Below, piece by piece: positions 19,291 to 29,338 of a stretch of DNA of 64,000 bases. The translations under genes and the position numbers were made by a program. Within the stretch, counting starts at the first letter, position 1. Each line of letters starts with the position of its first letter. The notes beneath the pieces are model-generated. The model was not told where the DNA came from and searched no databases. It saw nothing but the letters and a program-made list of their open reading frames with translations. The stretch covers positions 35,466 through 99,465 of the forward strand of contig NZ_AOLM01000024.1 in assembly GCF_000337835.1 (NCBI RefSeq), read 5' to 3'. Source of the stretch: Haloferax sulfurifontis ATCC BAA-897. Its GTDB lineage: Archaea > Halobacteriota > Halobacteria > Halobacteriales > Haloferacaceae.

Positions 19291-21204
19291 CTACGCGAGG
19301 AAGAACACGAGCAGGCTGACCGCCATCGCCGCGAGGATGAGCGCGATTGCGAGCGCCCCGCCCATCGAGACGACGACGTTGGCGTGGCTGGCGAGCGTCT
19401 CGGTGCGGTCGTTGCCGAAAATCGTCACCTCCGCGCGTTCGGTCGCCATGCCGGCGACGACCGGCTCGGCGTCCGCGAGCGCGTCGTCGACGAGGCGCTC
19501 GATGGTCTCGCGGAGTTCGTCGGGGTCGATGGCCGCGCCGACCTGATTTTCCGCCTCGACGGTGTTGACGATGTGGGTGTCCGTCGTCATCACCTCGGCC
19601 ACGTCGGCTCTCGCGTCCGGGCCGGTCGTCAGCCCCTCGACGATGCGGTCGCGCAGGCCCGGTTCCATGTTGTTGCCGTCGATGAGGACGTACGCGGTCG
19701 TCTGGTCGCCGACGGTCGTCGCGGCCACGCGGATGCCCAGCGGGCCGATTCCCTCCCGCGTCGTCCAGTCGGTCGGGTCGAACGCCGTTCCCAGCGAGAG
19801 CGACCCGGACGGCGACGCCGAGAGCTCCTCGCCCGCGAGTCCGGCGGCGGTAATCATGTCGAACGACCGCTTGCTCCCCGGCGTGACGTGGCCGAGGTCG
19901 GGACCCTGAAGCCCGTTGTTGCAGTTGTGGGCGTCGACGAGAAGCACGTCGCGCAGTCCCGACGTTCGGGCCTCTGCGGACGCCGAGAGGCCGACCGCGT
20001 ACTCGACGTCGTCCGCGAACTGCGGGGCGTACGTCGAGACGAGGAGCGCGTCGTCGCCGAAGCGCTGACCGAGCATCTTCGCGTCGCCGGACTGCACGCG
20101 GACGCTTTCTGTCACGTCGGAGCTGTACTCGATGCGCTCGTAGGCGTCGTCGGCCGCGTCGAGGACCACGTCCACCTCGCGTTCGGTCACGAGGTTGAAG
20201 TCGTGCCCCGCGGTCGCGTGGGGCGGGAACACGAGTCCCTCGCCCCGGCGGGCGACGCGCTCGGGGAAGTTGCCGCCGCCGATTTCGCCCATCGGCCCGG
20301 GGTGAATCATCGGCAGGACGAACCGCGCCTTCTCGGTGCCGTCCTCGCGCTCGAACGAGAGCACGGTGACGGGGACGATGGCCTCCTGTCCGAGCTGTTC
20401 GAAGAAGTCCTCCAGTTCGCGGGTGCCCTCGGCGATGTGGCCGATAAACCCGCGGATGAAGTCGAGGACCGACACGCCGAGCCCGCGACGCCACGGGCGG
20501 TCGACGATGCGGAGGAAGACGTAGACGCCGATGGCGTACATCACGCAGGTGATAGCGAGGAGTTGGAAGTGACTCAGCGCGATGGCCGACAGCTCCGGCG
20601 GGGCCCGGTCGGGGCGGGCGAGGTAGGGCATCAGATAGGCGTCGAGGATGGGGCCGCCGACCTCGAAGAAGCGGAGCGTCCCGCTGTAGACGAACAGGAG
20701 GGCGGCGGACGTGAGCGTCTGGATGCTCGCCGGGACCGCCGCGATGAGCAACGACGACCGCGAGACGGCCATCACGATGAGCAGGCGGAAGGCGAACACC
20801 GACGCGAGGGCGACCACGAGCGCGTCGAAGATGAACGTCTGGCCGAGGCCCGTAAAGACGGAGACGATGGCGGCTCCGGTGAGGAACGTGACGATGATTA
20901 CCTCGCCGGCGAGCGCGAGGAGCGACGAGCGGTTGTGCGTCAGCTTCCCGCCGACGAACCGGTCGACGCCGGTGGTGCCGAACGCCGCGACGACGGTCGG
21001 AATCCCGATGAAGAAGATGCCTTCCCAAGCGTCTCTCCCGAGGAAGAAGATGCCCCGCCACGACCCGGCGAGGTCCCCGGAGTCGAACGCGCCGATACCC
21101 GCCATCGCGGCGACGAGCAGGGCGAACCCGAGACTCGTGTACCAGCTGGGCGCGCGGAAGATGAACCGCGAGAGCCCAGCGAGGTCGCTCTGGGTGGAGG
21201 TCAT
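19291..21204 (-). CDS. DUF2070 family membrane protein
   Basis: Protein of 637 residues. The N-terminal third (about 20-260) holds seven transmembrane helices, including WRGIFFLGRDAWEGIFFIG and VDRFVGGKLTHNRSS. A soluble part (about 290-605) contains MIHPGPMGEIGGGNFPERV and VDAHNCNN, with His and Asp residues that could bind metal or phosphate. A single hydrophobic helix ends the protein (about 612-637). This is the widely conserved archaeal DUF2070 architecture. Its function is unknown; the soluble half resembles a membrane-tethered hydrolase. Confidence 0.9.
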   Translation of the reverse strand: MTSTQSDLAGLSRFIFRAPSWYTSLGFALLVAAMAGIGAFDSGDLAGSWRGIFFLGRDAWEGIFFIGIPTVVAAFGTTGVDRFVGGKLTHNRSSLLALAGEVIIVTFLTGAAIVSVFTGLGQTFIFDALVVALASVFAFRLLIVMAVSRSSLLIAAVPASIQTLTSAALLFVYSGTLRFFEVGGPILDAYLMPYLARPDRAPPELSAIALSHFQLLAITCVMYAIGVYVFLRIVDRPWRRGLGVSVLDFIRGFIGHIAEGTRELEDFFEQLGQEAIVPVTVLSFEREDGTEKARFVLPMIHPGPMGEIGGGNFPERVARRGEGLVFPPHATAGHDFNLVTEREVDVVLDAADDAYERIEYSSDVTESVRVQSGDAKMLGQRFGDDALLVSTYAPQFADDVEYAVGLSASAEARTSGLRDVLLVDAHNCNNGLQGPDLGHVTPGSKRSFDMITAAGLAGEELSASPSGSLSLGTAFDPTDWTTREGIGPLGIRVAATTVGDQTTAYVLIDGNNMEPGLRDRIVEGLTTGPDARADVAEVMTTDTHIVNTVEAENQVGAAIDPDELRETIERLVDDALADAEPVVAGMATERAEVTIFGNDRTETLASHANVVVSMGGALAIALILAAMAVSLLVFFLA

Positions 21205-21430
21205 TTCCCGAACAGACAGAACGGAGGCCGGTAAATGTCTCGGCTTGCGTCCGAGAAACGACCGTGAGAGATTGCGTCGCGTCGCCGGGATGCGGTTTTC
21301 CGCGGCGGCGACAGGAGAAGTGAGTCGCGGCGACAGGAGAGAACGCGACGAGTCACCGCGGAGAACGCGGTCGCGGTCGCGTCGAAGACGGCCGACCGCT
21401 CAGCTCTCGATTACTGCTCGCAGACGCCGG

Positions 21431-21982
21431 CTATCGCTCGCAGATGTCGATGAAGTTCTCGAACACTTCCTCGCCCTCGTCGGTGTGGGCGACCTCGGGG
21501 TGCCACTGGACGCCGTAGAGGTCGCGGTCGGTGTCGCTCATGGCCTCGATGGTACACACGTCGCTCGTGGCGGTGTGCGTGAAGCCCTCGGGGACCTCCT
21601 TGACTTCGTCGGCGTGGCTGGCCCAGACGCGGGTCTCGGGGGCGAGCGAGCCGATAAGGGGGTCGTCCTCGTCGAGGATTTCCACGTCCACGTCGGCGTA
21701 GCCGCCGTAGTCGCCGGAGCCGACGCGACCGTCGAGTTCTTCCGCGAGAATCTGCATGCCGAGACAGATGCCCAAGACGGGCACGTCGAGGTCGAGGTAG
21801 TCGGGACAGCGGCCGATGCGGTCCATGTCGGGGCCGCCGGAGAGGACGATGCCGTCCGCGTCGATGTCCGCGGGGTCGGTGTCGTTGTCGACGAGTTCGG
21901 TGTCGACGCCGAGGTCGCGGAGCGCGCGCCGTTCGAGGTGGGTGAACTGCCCGTGGTTGTCGATGACGACGATGCGGGTCAT
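21431..21982 (-). CDS. guaAa: GMP synthase subunit A (glutamine amidotransferase)
   Basis: Protein of 183 residues. It hydrolyses glutamine and channels ammonia to the separate PPase subunit (subunit B), as in archaea with split GMP synthase. The nucleophile Cys lies in PVLGICLGMQ, and the His-Glu pair in GVQWHPEV completes the triad. LSGGPDMDRIG is the oxyanion strand. The start is ATG 21982; eleven upstream codons are not conserved. Subunit B is not encoded in this window. Confidence 0.94.
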   Translation of the reverse strand: MTRIVVIDNHGQFTHLERRALRDLGVDTELVDNDTDPADIDADGIVLSGGPDMDRIGRCPDYLDLDVPVLGICLGMQILAEELDGRVGSGDYGGYADVDVEILDEDDPLIGSLAPETRVWASHADEVKEVPEGFTHTATSDVCTIEAMSDTDRDLYGVQWHPEVAHTDEGEEVFENFIDICER

Positions 21983-22097
21983 GTCCCGGATTGGACCACC
22001 GTGCCTAAAAGTCAATCGAAGAGTGGTCGAGATACGCGTATCCGTGCATCAGATTGGCACGTCGAGGGCGGTTGGAGACGGGAGTCGCCACGGCGAC

Positions 22098-22646
22098 TCA
22101 CTCGTCGCCGGCGCGGTCCCGGGCCGTCTGGAACCCGAGTTCGTCGAGTTCCTTCGTCCGGCGGCCCTCCCGCTCGGCGAGCGCCTCGACGTCGGGTGAG
22201 GCGTCGTCGTCGATGCGGGCGAACGACTTGTGGACCTTCGTGTGGCACCACCGACACAGCGCGACCGTAATCTCGTGGGAGGGTTCGTCGCTATCGCCGT
22301 CACCAGCGCCGTCACCCCCGCGGCCGCCGTACGAGAGATGGTGTTCTTCGAGTAAGGGGCGAGCGGTCGAATCGTGGGCCATGCGGACCTCTTCGAGGCC
22401 GCACCGAACGCACTCGCGGCCGCTCGTCGTCGAGGCGTAGTGCGGGCAGTCGCGGAAGTCACAGCCCTCGGCGGCCGCGACGCAGTCGTAGTCCGCTCGG
22501 GCGCGCTCGCGGGCGAACGCCGGGTCGCGGTCGGCGTACTCGCGGGCGAGCCGGCACGCGCCGTCGCTCGTGAGGTGGTCGCAACGGCCGGCGTGGTCGT
22601 AGGGGTCGTCGACTCCCACGGGCGTCCCTGTCGGCGTCCGCTCCAT
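22098..22646 (-). CDS. HNH-like zinc-binding protein
   Basis: Protein of 182 residues starting at ATG 22646. The N-terminal half has several Cys and His (GRCDHLTSDGACR, CDFRDCPHY). A CxxC pair (CVRCGLEEV), then LEEHHLSYGG with consecutive His and a final CRWCHTKVHK give the spacing of an HNH/beta-beta-alpha metal nuclease fold (Cys pairs structural, His catalytic). It could be a nuclease, but many haloarchaeal relatives are uncharacterised. An acidic Asp-rich insert interrupts the motif. Confidence 0.65.
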   Translation of the reverse strand: MERTPTGTPVGVDDPYDHAGRCDHLTSDGACRLAREYADRDPAFARERARADYDCVAAAEGCDFRDCPHYASTTSGRECVRCGLEEVRMAHDSTARPLLEEHHLSYGGRGGDGAGDGDSDEPSHEITVALCRWCHTKVHKSFARIDDDASPDVEALAEREGRRTKELDELGFQTARDRAGDE

Positions 22647-22748
22647 GGCGCGCGTTCGGGGCGGGGCAAGCCTAAACGTTGCTCTCGGCGGCGGACGGCC
22701 CGCCGTCTCGGCGGTGGTTTCATCACGTCCGCCGTCGAAGCCGGCCCC

Positions 22749-23096
22749 GTGAGACTCGTTCACCGACAGAACGGAGACCAATCGACCCTCGCGTCGAACG
22801 TCGAGACGGCCGACTCGTTTCTCTCGCAGGCGCGCGGGCTGATGTTCCGCGGCTCCGTGCCGGACGACTACGCGCTCGTCTTCCGGTTCGACGACGCCGA
22901 CCGCCACAGCCTCCACATGGTGTTCGTCCCCTTCGACATCGACGCGCTCTGGCTCGTCGGCGACGAGGTGACGAAGAAAAAGCGGCTGTCGGCGTGGACG
23001 GGCATCGGCTTCGGGATGGCCGACACCATCGTCGAACTCCCCGCGGGGGCGGCCGACAGCGTCGAACCGGGCGACTTGGTCGAGGTTTCGGAGTGA
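22749..23096 (+). CDS. DUF192 family protein
   Basis: Protein of 115 residues beginning at GTG 22749. It shows the DUF192 pattern: VETADSFLSQARGLMFR (family GLM box), LVFRFDDADRHSLHMVFVPFDIDALWL and VELPAGAADSVEPGD at the C-terminus. DUF192 proteins are small beta-rich proteins of unknown function, often with a secretion or membrane anchor; no clear signal peptide is seen here. An upstream in-frame extension is not homologous. Confidence 0.85.
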   Translation: MRLVHRQNGDQSTLASNVETADSFLSQARGLMFRGSVPDDYALVFRFDDADRHSLHMVFVPFDIDALWLVGDEVTKKKRLSAWTGIGFGMADTIVELPAGAADSVEPGDLVEVSE

Positions 23097-23203
23097 CTCG
23101 CCGGTCTCGAATCAACGCCCGTCCAGCGCGGTCCCCGGAGAGACACCAATTTCTGTCGGAACCATCTCTTTTATCCCTTCATCGACAAATGTGTTCAACT
23201 ACT

Positions 23204-23281
23204 ATGTCGGAACCTACCACACCGACGGAGGATAGAGTAAGTCGTCGCGAGACGGCTGGCTGTGAAATTCGACGGTTCTAA
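23204..23281 (+). CDS. Upstream mini-ORF (25 residues) before the LeuA/CimA gene
   Basis: ATG 23204 opens a 26-codon frame ending at TAA 23279-23281, 22 bp before the synthase start. TTTTATCCC at 23169-23177 lies about 30 nt before this ATG, so the transcript should begin at or near the mini-ORF rather than at the synthase. The peptide begins MSEPTTPTEDRV and ends CEIRRF. It has one Ile and no Leu, so it is not a classical Leu-codon attenuator. It may be a coupling leader or a small protein; conservation is untested. Confidence 0.5.
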   Translation: MSEPTTPTEDRVSRRETAGCEIRRF

Positions 23282-23303
23282 CCCACAAGGACACGATTCT
23301 ACC

Positions 23304-24842
<1,539 letters not shown>

Positions 24843-24912
24843 GAAAACTAAACCGTCGCGTCCGCTCCCGCGTTTTTCTCCCTACTCCGGGACGACCGAG
24901 TCCGAACCCGGA

Positions 24913-25092
24913 CTACTGCGTCTCTTTGGCGACGAGGTAGGTCCAGCCGCCGCGGCGCTCGAACCCGATAGCGTCGTCGCCGAGTTCGGTCTCCGCGAAG
25001 TCGGCGACGCGGCCGGTCCGGACCGTCGTCACGTCGATGCGTCGCGTCCCGCCCCGTTCGCTCGTGTCCGCGCTTGCTACGTTCGCACTCAT
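24913..25092 (-). CDS. Small hypothetical protein, 59 residues
   Basis: Starts at ATG 25092 (MSANVASADTSERGG). The C-terminal part, TRRIDVTTVRTGRVADFAETELGDDAIGFERRGG followed by WTYLVAKETQ, reads as a compact beta-rich domain with an acidic face (segments are given in order, not as one motif). An AT-rich stretch TATGTATCG about 25-30 nt upstream supports a leaderless start at 25092 rather than the longer frame from 25179. No family is recognised. Confidence 0.6.
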   Translation of the reverse strand: MSANVASADTSERGGTRRIDVTTVRTGRVADFAETELGDDAIGFERRGGWTYLVAKETQ

Positions 25093-25196
25093 ACGTTGGC
25101 CGACGCGGGCAGGGGATATGTATCGCATCCTAGTAGAGTGAAAGTGAAATCGAGGGACTGCGCGGGGGGAGGCGCTCACGCGGGGGAGAGCGTGAC

Positions 25197-25358
25197 TCAG
25201 GTCGAACTCGGCTTCGAGCCCAGTCCGAAGGTGATGAGAGTGGCCACGATGACGAACGCGACGCCGAAGTAGCCGGCAAGTCGGTAGACCTCGATGGTGA
25301 GCAACAGGAACAGGAGGGCGATGATGACTTCGAGTCTGTGTTCGAGTGTGGCGTCCAT
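25197..25358 (-). CDS. Small membrane protein, 53 residues
   Basis: ATG at 25358 to TGA at 25197-25199. The protein starts MDATLEHRLEVIIALLFLLL and contains two hydrophobic helices (about 8-28 and 30-46) separated by EVYRLAG, then a short polar tail SKPSST. The hairpin layout suggests a small integral membrane protein. It lies upstream of the 59-residue gene on the same strand, 104 bp apart. Function unknown. Confidence 0.6.
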   Translation of the reverse strand: MDATLEHRLEVIIALLFLLLTIEVYRLAGYFGVAFVIVATLITFGLGSKPSST

Positions 25359-25462
25359 ACGGTCCACCATTCGTGTCTGATTAGTAACTATTTCGGCAGG
25401 CGAAGCGTGAGCCGTCTGGCGTATCAGAACCGATTTGCAATCCAGTCTGGACTACCGAAACG

Positions 25463-26128
25463 ATGGTTGGGTTCACGGAGCGCGAACGGTCGGGAGTGTA
25501 CAAGTCGATTTACGCGCGGCGGGACATCCGGCGGTTCGGCGACGACCCGGTGTCCGAGGAGACGCTGGCGCGACTGCTCGACGCCGCCCATCACGCCCCG
25601 AGCGTCGGCTTCTCGCAACCGTGGGACTTCGTCGTCGTCGAGGACGACGAGACGAAAGCGGAAATCGCGTCCATCGCGGAGCGGGCGATTGCGGCGGCCC
25701 GCGAGGGCTATCGAGAGCCTCGAAAATCGGAGTTCGGCCGGCTGAAGTTGGAGGGCATCACCGACGCCCCGGTGAACATCTGCGTCACGTGCGACCCGAC
25801 GCGGGACGCGCCGCACGTCCTCGGGCGCAACACGATGCAGGCGATGGACGCCTACTCGACGTGCCTCGCGGTGCAGAACCTCTGGCTGGCCGCGCGGGCC
25901 GAGGGCGTCGGCGTCGGCTGGGTGTCGTTTCTCTACCCGCACGAAGTCCGCGAGGTGCTGGGTATTCCGCACCACGTCGAGCCGATTGCGTATCTCTGCG
26001 TCGGCTACCCCGAAGACGGATTTCCCGAGGAGCCGGTGCTTCAGCGGGAGGGTTGGCGCGAGCGCATCGACACGAGCGAACTCGTCCATCGGGAGCGGTG
26101 GGAGTCGAGAGAAGATATCGAGGACTGA
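25463..26128 (+). CDS. bluB: 5,6-dimethylbenzimidazole synthase BluB
   Basis: Protein of 221 residues of the nitroreductase fold. BluB features are clear: VYKSIYARRDIRRF, HAPSVGFSQPWDFV near the flavin, LEGITDAPVNICVT, and the long NLWLAARAEGVGVGWVSF stretch. BluB breaks down reduced FMN with oxygen to give dimethylbenzimidazole, the lower ligand of cobalamin. The ATG at 25463 gives the expected length. No other cobalamin gene is adjacent. Confidence 0.88.
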   Translation: MVGFTERERSGVYKSIYARRDIRRFGDDPVSEETLARLLDAAHHAPSVGFSQPWDFVVVEDDETKAEIASIAERAIAAAREGYREPRKSEFGRLKLEGITDAPVNICVTCDPTRDAPHVLGRNTMQAMDAYSTCLAVQNLWLAARAEGVGVGWVSFLYPHEVREVLGIPHHVEPIAYLCVGYPEDGFPEEPVLQREGWRERIDTSELVHRERWESREDIED

Positions 26129-26176
26129 GACACGGTGGCGCGACGAGACGCGCCACTCAGAACGTTGTGGCCGCGA

Positions 26177-26199
26177 GAAGCGCCGAGGGAGAGATTTGA
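26177..26199 (-). repeat. Partial copy of the tRNA-Ser 3' end
   Basis: The 23 bases here match the 3' end of the tRNA-Ser gene (26309-26331) with one mismatch, covering the T-arm half, the acceptor strand and a few bases beyond the gene. The two copies are direct repeats 132 bp apart. Duplicated tRNA 3' ends are the usual footprint of integration at a tRNA gene. The interval contains no gene, so if an element was here it has been lost. Confidence 0.6.
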
Positions 26200-26268
26200 G
26201 CCTCACTCGCTCACTGCGTTCGCTCGCTGGTTCAAATTTCGGGTCGTCGCACATCCTCGTCACGCGGG

Positions 26269-26292
26269 GCGAGAGACATGAACGTCTCTCGC
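26269..26292. repeat. Perfect 9-bp inverted repeat (hairpin)
   Basis: GCGAGAGAC and GTCTCTCGC flank a six-base loop between the tRNA remnant and the tRNA-Ser gene. It lies 20 bp from the tRNA 3' end, so it could act in transcription termination or 3' processing of the tRNA transcript, which runs on the minus strand. No U-run follows, so a bacterial-type terminator is unlikely. Confidence 0.45.
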
Positions 26293-26312
26293 AGGGTGAC
26301 GTTCGGAAGAAG

Positions 26313-26397
26313 CGCCGAGGGTGAGATTTGAACTCACGTGTCCGAATGGACAGTAGATTTCGAATCTACCGCCTTGGCCGGGCTAGGCTACCTCGGC
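26313..26397 (-). tRNA. tRNA-Ser (anticodon CGA)
   Basis: An 85-nt class II tRNA on the minus strand. The acceptor stem pairs GCCGAGG with CCTCGGC, the anticodon stem GTAGA/TCTAC encloses the loop TTCGAAA with anticodon CGA, and there is a long variable arm. The T-loop TTCAAAT is canonical. It reads UCG serine codons. CCA is not encoded, as is usual in haloarchaea. A partial copy of its 3' end lies 132 bp away. Confidence 0.93.
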
Positions 26398-26600
26398 TTC
26401 CATCGTTGTCTCTCTCGCGGATAGTTTAATCCGTTTCGATTTCCGAGGGCCGCGGCGGAGAGTCACACGGATGCGGTCGGCGGGTCTGCGCCGGCAGGAA
26501 CCGGGAGCGGGCGAGGTCGGCGACGGACGACGGGCGACCGACCGGCCGACCCGACCCCACCGACCAACGGGAATAAGTCGCGCGCAGACCCGAGAGGTGT

Positions 26601-27551
26601 ATGGACATCGACACGGCCAGCGAGACGTGCGACGAGGTGCTCGACGCCGTCTCGGAGGCCGTCATCGCCGACCGATCCTTCCTCGAAACCGTCCTGACGG
26701 GCGTCCTCGCCCGCGGCCACGTCCTCCTCGAAGACGTTCCGGGAACCGGGAAGACGCTCACCGCGCGGAGCGTCGCCACCGCGCTCGGGCTGTCGTTTTC
26801 CCGCGTGCAGTTCACCCCGGACCTGCTTCCCGCCGACGTGACCGGGACGAACATCTACGACGAGCGCGAGCGGACCTTCGAGTTCTCGCCGGGACCAATC
26901 TTCGCCAACGTCGTCCTCGCCGACGAGATCAACCGCGCGCCGCCGAAGACGCAGGCGGCCCTCCTCGAAGCGATGGAGGAAGGGCAGGTGACCGTCGACG
27001 GCGAGACGCACAAGCTTCCGAAACCGTTCTTCGTCATCGCCACGCAGAACCCCGTCGAACAGGAGGGGACGTTCACCCTGCCCGAGGCGCAGGTCGACCG
27101 GTTCGTCGTGAAATCGGCCATCGGCTATCCCGACCTCGACGGCGAGGTCGAACTTCTCCACCGGCGCGCGGGTCGGAGCGAACAGAGTCCGAGCGTCGAA
27201 CGCGTCCTCGACCGCGACGCCGTCGCCGCCGTCCGCCGCGCGCCCGAGTCGGTCCGCGTCGAGGACGACCTGCTCGACTACATGGCGAAGCTGGCGCGGG
27301 AGACCCGCACCGACCGCCGGGTCCGCATCGGCGTCTCGCCCCGCGGGACCCAGCGGCTGTTCGAGGCCACCCGCGCCCGCGCCGTCATCGAGGGCCGCGA
27401 GTTCGTCACGCCCGACGACGTAAAGCGCGTCGCGCAGTCGGTCCTCGCCCATCGCCTCGTTCTGACGCCGGACGCGCGGGTCGAAGACGTGCGGAAATCG
27501 GACGTCGTCGACGACGTGCTCGGCCGGGTGACCGTGCCGACGCTGGAATAG
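26601..27551 (+). CDS. moxR: MoxR family AAA ATPase
   Basis: Protein of 316 residues. Walker A is in LLEDVPGTGKTLTARS, Walker B in VVLADEINRAPPKTQ, sensor 1 in FVIATQNPVEQEGT, and SPRGTQRLFEATRARA is the C-terminal lid. MoxR ATPases act as chaperones in cofactor insertion or assembly of von Willebrand A-type proteins, usually beside DUF58 genes. Here the DUF58 gene is in a convergent operon (27576-30896). The ATG at 26601 follows GAGAGGTGT and gives the family start. Confidence 0.92.
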   Translation: MDIDTASETCDEVLDAVSEAVIADRSFLETVLTGVLARGHVLLEDVPGTGKTLTARSVATALGLSFSRVQFTPDLLPADVTGTNIYDERERTFEFSPGPIFANVVLADEINRAPPKTQAALLEAMEEGQVTVDGETHKLPKPFFVIATQNPVEQEGTFTLPEAQVDRFVVKSAIGYPDLDGEVELLHRRAGRSEQSPSVERVLDRDAVAAVRRAPESVRVEDDLLDYMAKLARETRTDRRVRIGVSPRGTQRLFEATRARAVIEGREFVTPDDVKRVAQSVLAHRLVLTPDARVEDVRKSDVVDDVLGRVTVPTLE

Positions 27552-27575
27552 CTGGAAACCAACGCGGACGGCCGC

Positions 27576-28073
27576 TCAGCGCGTGACGACCGCCACGAGC
27601 GCGACGACGCCGACCAGCAGTAAGACGACGGCCGTGATTGGCTGGCCGCCGGCGGCCGCCCGGTCAGCGCCGTAGACGACGGCCGCGCCGACCGCGAGCA
27701 CGACGAGCGTCGCCGCCGCGTGGACGAGTTCGAGCCGGAGCGTGTCGGTCTCGCGGCCGAGGTGGTCGCCGACGGAGCGCGCGTTGTCGGCGAGGTCCCA
27801 CGCGAGTATCGACCCGACCGCGGCGAGCAACAGCGCCTCCGTCCCGGCCCCGCTCGCGCCCGCAAAGAGGAGCGAGAGGAAGAACAGCCCGCCCGCGGCG
27901 TCGACGATGCGCCGCGAACCCCGGACCAGTCCGGCGGCGAGCGCGACCGTCGCGGCGAGGCCGCCGACCGCCGCCGTCGACGTGGTAAAGCCGAGCGCGA
28001 GGATGGCGAATCCGGCGGCCGACAGCGCCATCGCGGTCCCCGTCCGGGTCGGTTTGCGGGTGATTTCGCTCAC
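27576..28073 (-). CDS. DUF7519-like membrane protein
   Basis: Protein of about 165 residues from a GTG at 28073 that overlaps the DUF58 stop by 4 bp (GTGA). It is almost entirely hydrophobic, with about five helices, and ends GVVALVAVVTR. It is the last gene of the DUF4129-DUF7269-DUF58 operon. Small membrane proteins of this kind accompany MoxR/DUF58 clusters in haloarchaea. Assignment to DUF7519 is from memory of that context and is tentative. Confidence 0.7.
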   Translation of the reverse strand: MSEITRKPTRTGTAMALSAAGFAILALGFTTSTAAVGGLAATVALAAGLVRGSRRIVDAAGGLFFLSLLFAGASGAGTEALLLAAVGSILAWDLADNARSVGDHLGRETDTLRLELVHAAATLVVLAVGAAVVYGADRAAAGGQPITAVVLLLVGVVALVAVVTR

Positions 28074-29338
28074 CGCGACCACCCCGCTTCGGCCCGCGCG
28101 AGCGCGACGCCGAGCGGTTCGTCACTCCAGTCCACCACGCGGACGCCGCTCCGCCGGAGTTCGCGGAGCCGCAGGTCGCGCTCGATGCGCGCGAGTCGCG
28201 CGCCGACGGTCGCGGTCGTCGTCGGGTTCGGCGAGACGACCGTCACGGCGTGGCCGTAGGCCTCCAACCGACGGGCGACCGAGACCGCGTAGTCGTCCAC
28301 GAGCGGCGAGCAGAAGACGACCTGCGCGTCGCTGGCGAGTCGACGACGGAGCCGTCTGAGAGCGACGGAGGCGAAGAACGCCCCGTCCGGCGGCGTCGGC
28401 GCGAACGCCGGATGCGTGGCGAACAACCGGCGGGCGCGGGCGCGGTGGTCGACGCCCGACGAGGGGGCGAGCCAGCACTCGTCGGGACCGAACGCCGCGA
28501 CGCCGACGCTGTCGCCGCCGTCGAGGAGCGCCGAGAAGGCGACGCTCGCGGCGTCCACGGAGCGCTCGACCGCGGTCTCGGCCCCGTCGTCGGGGGCGAC
28601 GTGCGCCTCCGCGCGGGTGTCGACGACGAGCACGACGGCCGCGGCGCGCTCCTCTCTGAACTCCACCGTGGCGAGTTCGCCAGTGCGGGCGCGGCGGTTC
28701 CAGTCGATGCGCCGAATCGGGTCGCCGTGGCGGTACTCGCGGATGGAGGCGAACTCCAGTCCCGACCCCGGCACGTCGGTCTCGACGCGCCCGGCGTACT
28801 TCGAGGTGAGGCCGCGGAGCGGCAGGTCGGCGGTCGCGGCGAGTTCCGGCTCACACCGGAGCGTCGTCTCGGCGTCGACCGTCTCGCGGGACTCGACGGC
28901 CCCGCTCGGGTCGCGGACGACGACGACCGTCTCGCCCCACGCGTGCTCGCCGCGGACGGCCGTGACGGTGTAGGTCGCGGTGGCGGTCGCCCCCGGCCGG
29001 AGCGCCGTCCCCAGTCGGGCGGAACCGTCGGCGACGCCGAGCGCCGGCGGCACGCCGTCGACGACGCGGAGGTCGAACAGCGTCCGTGGCCCCTCGTTGG
29101 TGACGCGGAGCGTGACTTCGACCTCGTCGTCGGGGTCGGGCGTCGCGTCCGAGAGGTCGCGCTCGACGCGGAGCGACACCTCGGGAATCGCCGCGACCCG
29201 GACGTAGGCGAGGACGACGACGCCGAGGCCGGCCGCGAGGAGGAGCGACGGCTCGCGGGTGAACACGCCGGCGGCGGCCGCGACGAGGACGAGACCGTCG
29301 AGGCCGGTCCAGCGGTCGGTGTCGAAGCCGCGACTCAT
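28070..29338 (-). CDS. DUF58 domain protein
   Basis: Protein of 422 residues. Two hydrophobic helices (about 12-50) anchor it; a CARDB-like beta domain (about 65-160) precedes the DUF58 core with IREYRHGDPIRRIDWNRRART, the hallmark of the family. The C-terminus (about 225-400) is a von Willebrand A-like Rossmann domain: VVLVVDTRAE at its first strand replaces the DxSxS metal site, so metal binding may be impaired. Works with a MoxR ATPase in a poorly understood chaperone system. Confidence 0.88.
   Translation of the reverse strand: MSRGFDTDRWTGLDGLVLVAAAAGVFTREPSLLLAAGLGVVVLAYVRVAAIPEVSLRVERDLSDATPDPDDEVEVTLRVTNEGPRTLFDLRVVDGVPPALGVADGSARLGTALRPGATATATYTVTAVRGEHAWGETVVVVRDPSGAVESRETVDAETTLRCEPELAATADLPLRGLTSKYAGRVETDVPGSGLEFASIREYRHGDPIRRIDWNRRARTGELATVEFREERAAAVVLVVDTRAEAHVAPDDGAETAVERSVDAASVAFSALLDGGDSVGVAAFGPDECWLAPSSGVDHRARARRLFATHPAFAPTPPDGAFFASVALRRLRRRLASDAQVVFCSPLVDDYAVSVARRLEAYGHAVTVVSPNPTTTATVGARLARIERDLRLRELRRSGVRVVDWSDEPLGVALARAEAGWSR

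Noticed and set aside
21304..21345. Two copies of GCGGCGACAGGAGA
   Set aside because: Short duplication in GC-rich intergenic DNA with no promoter or gene relation; probably chance or a small slippage event.
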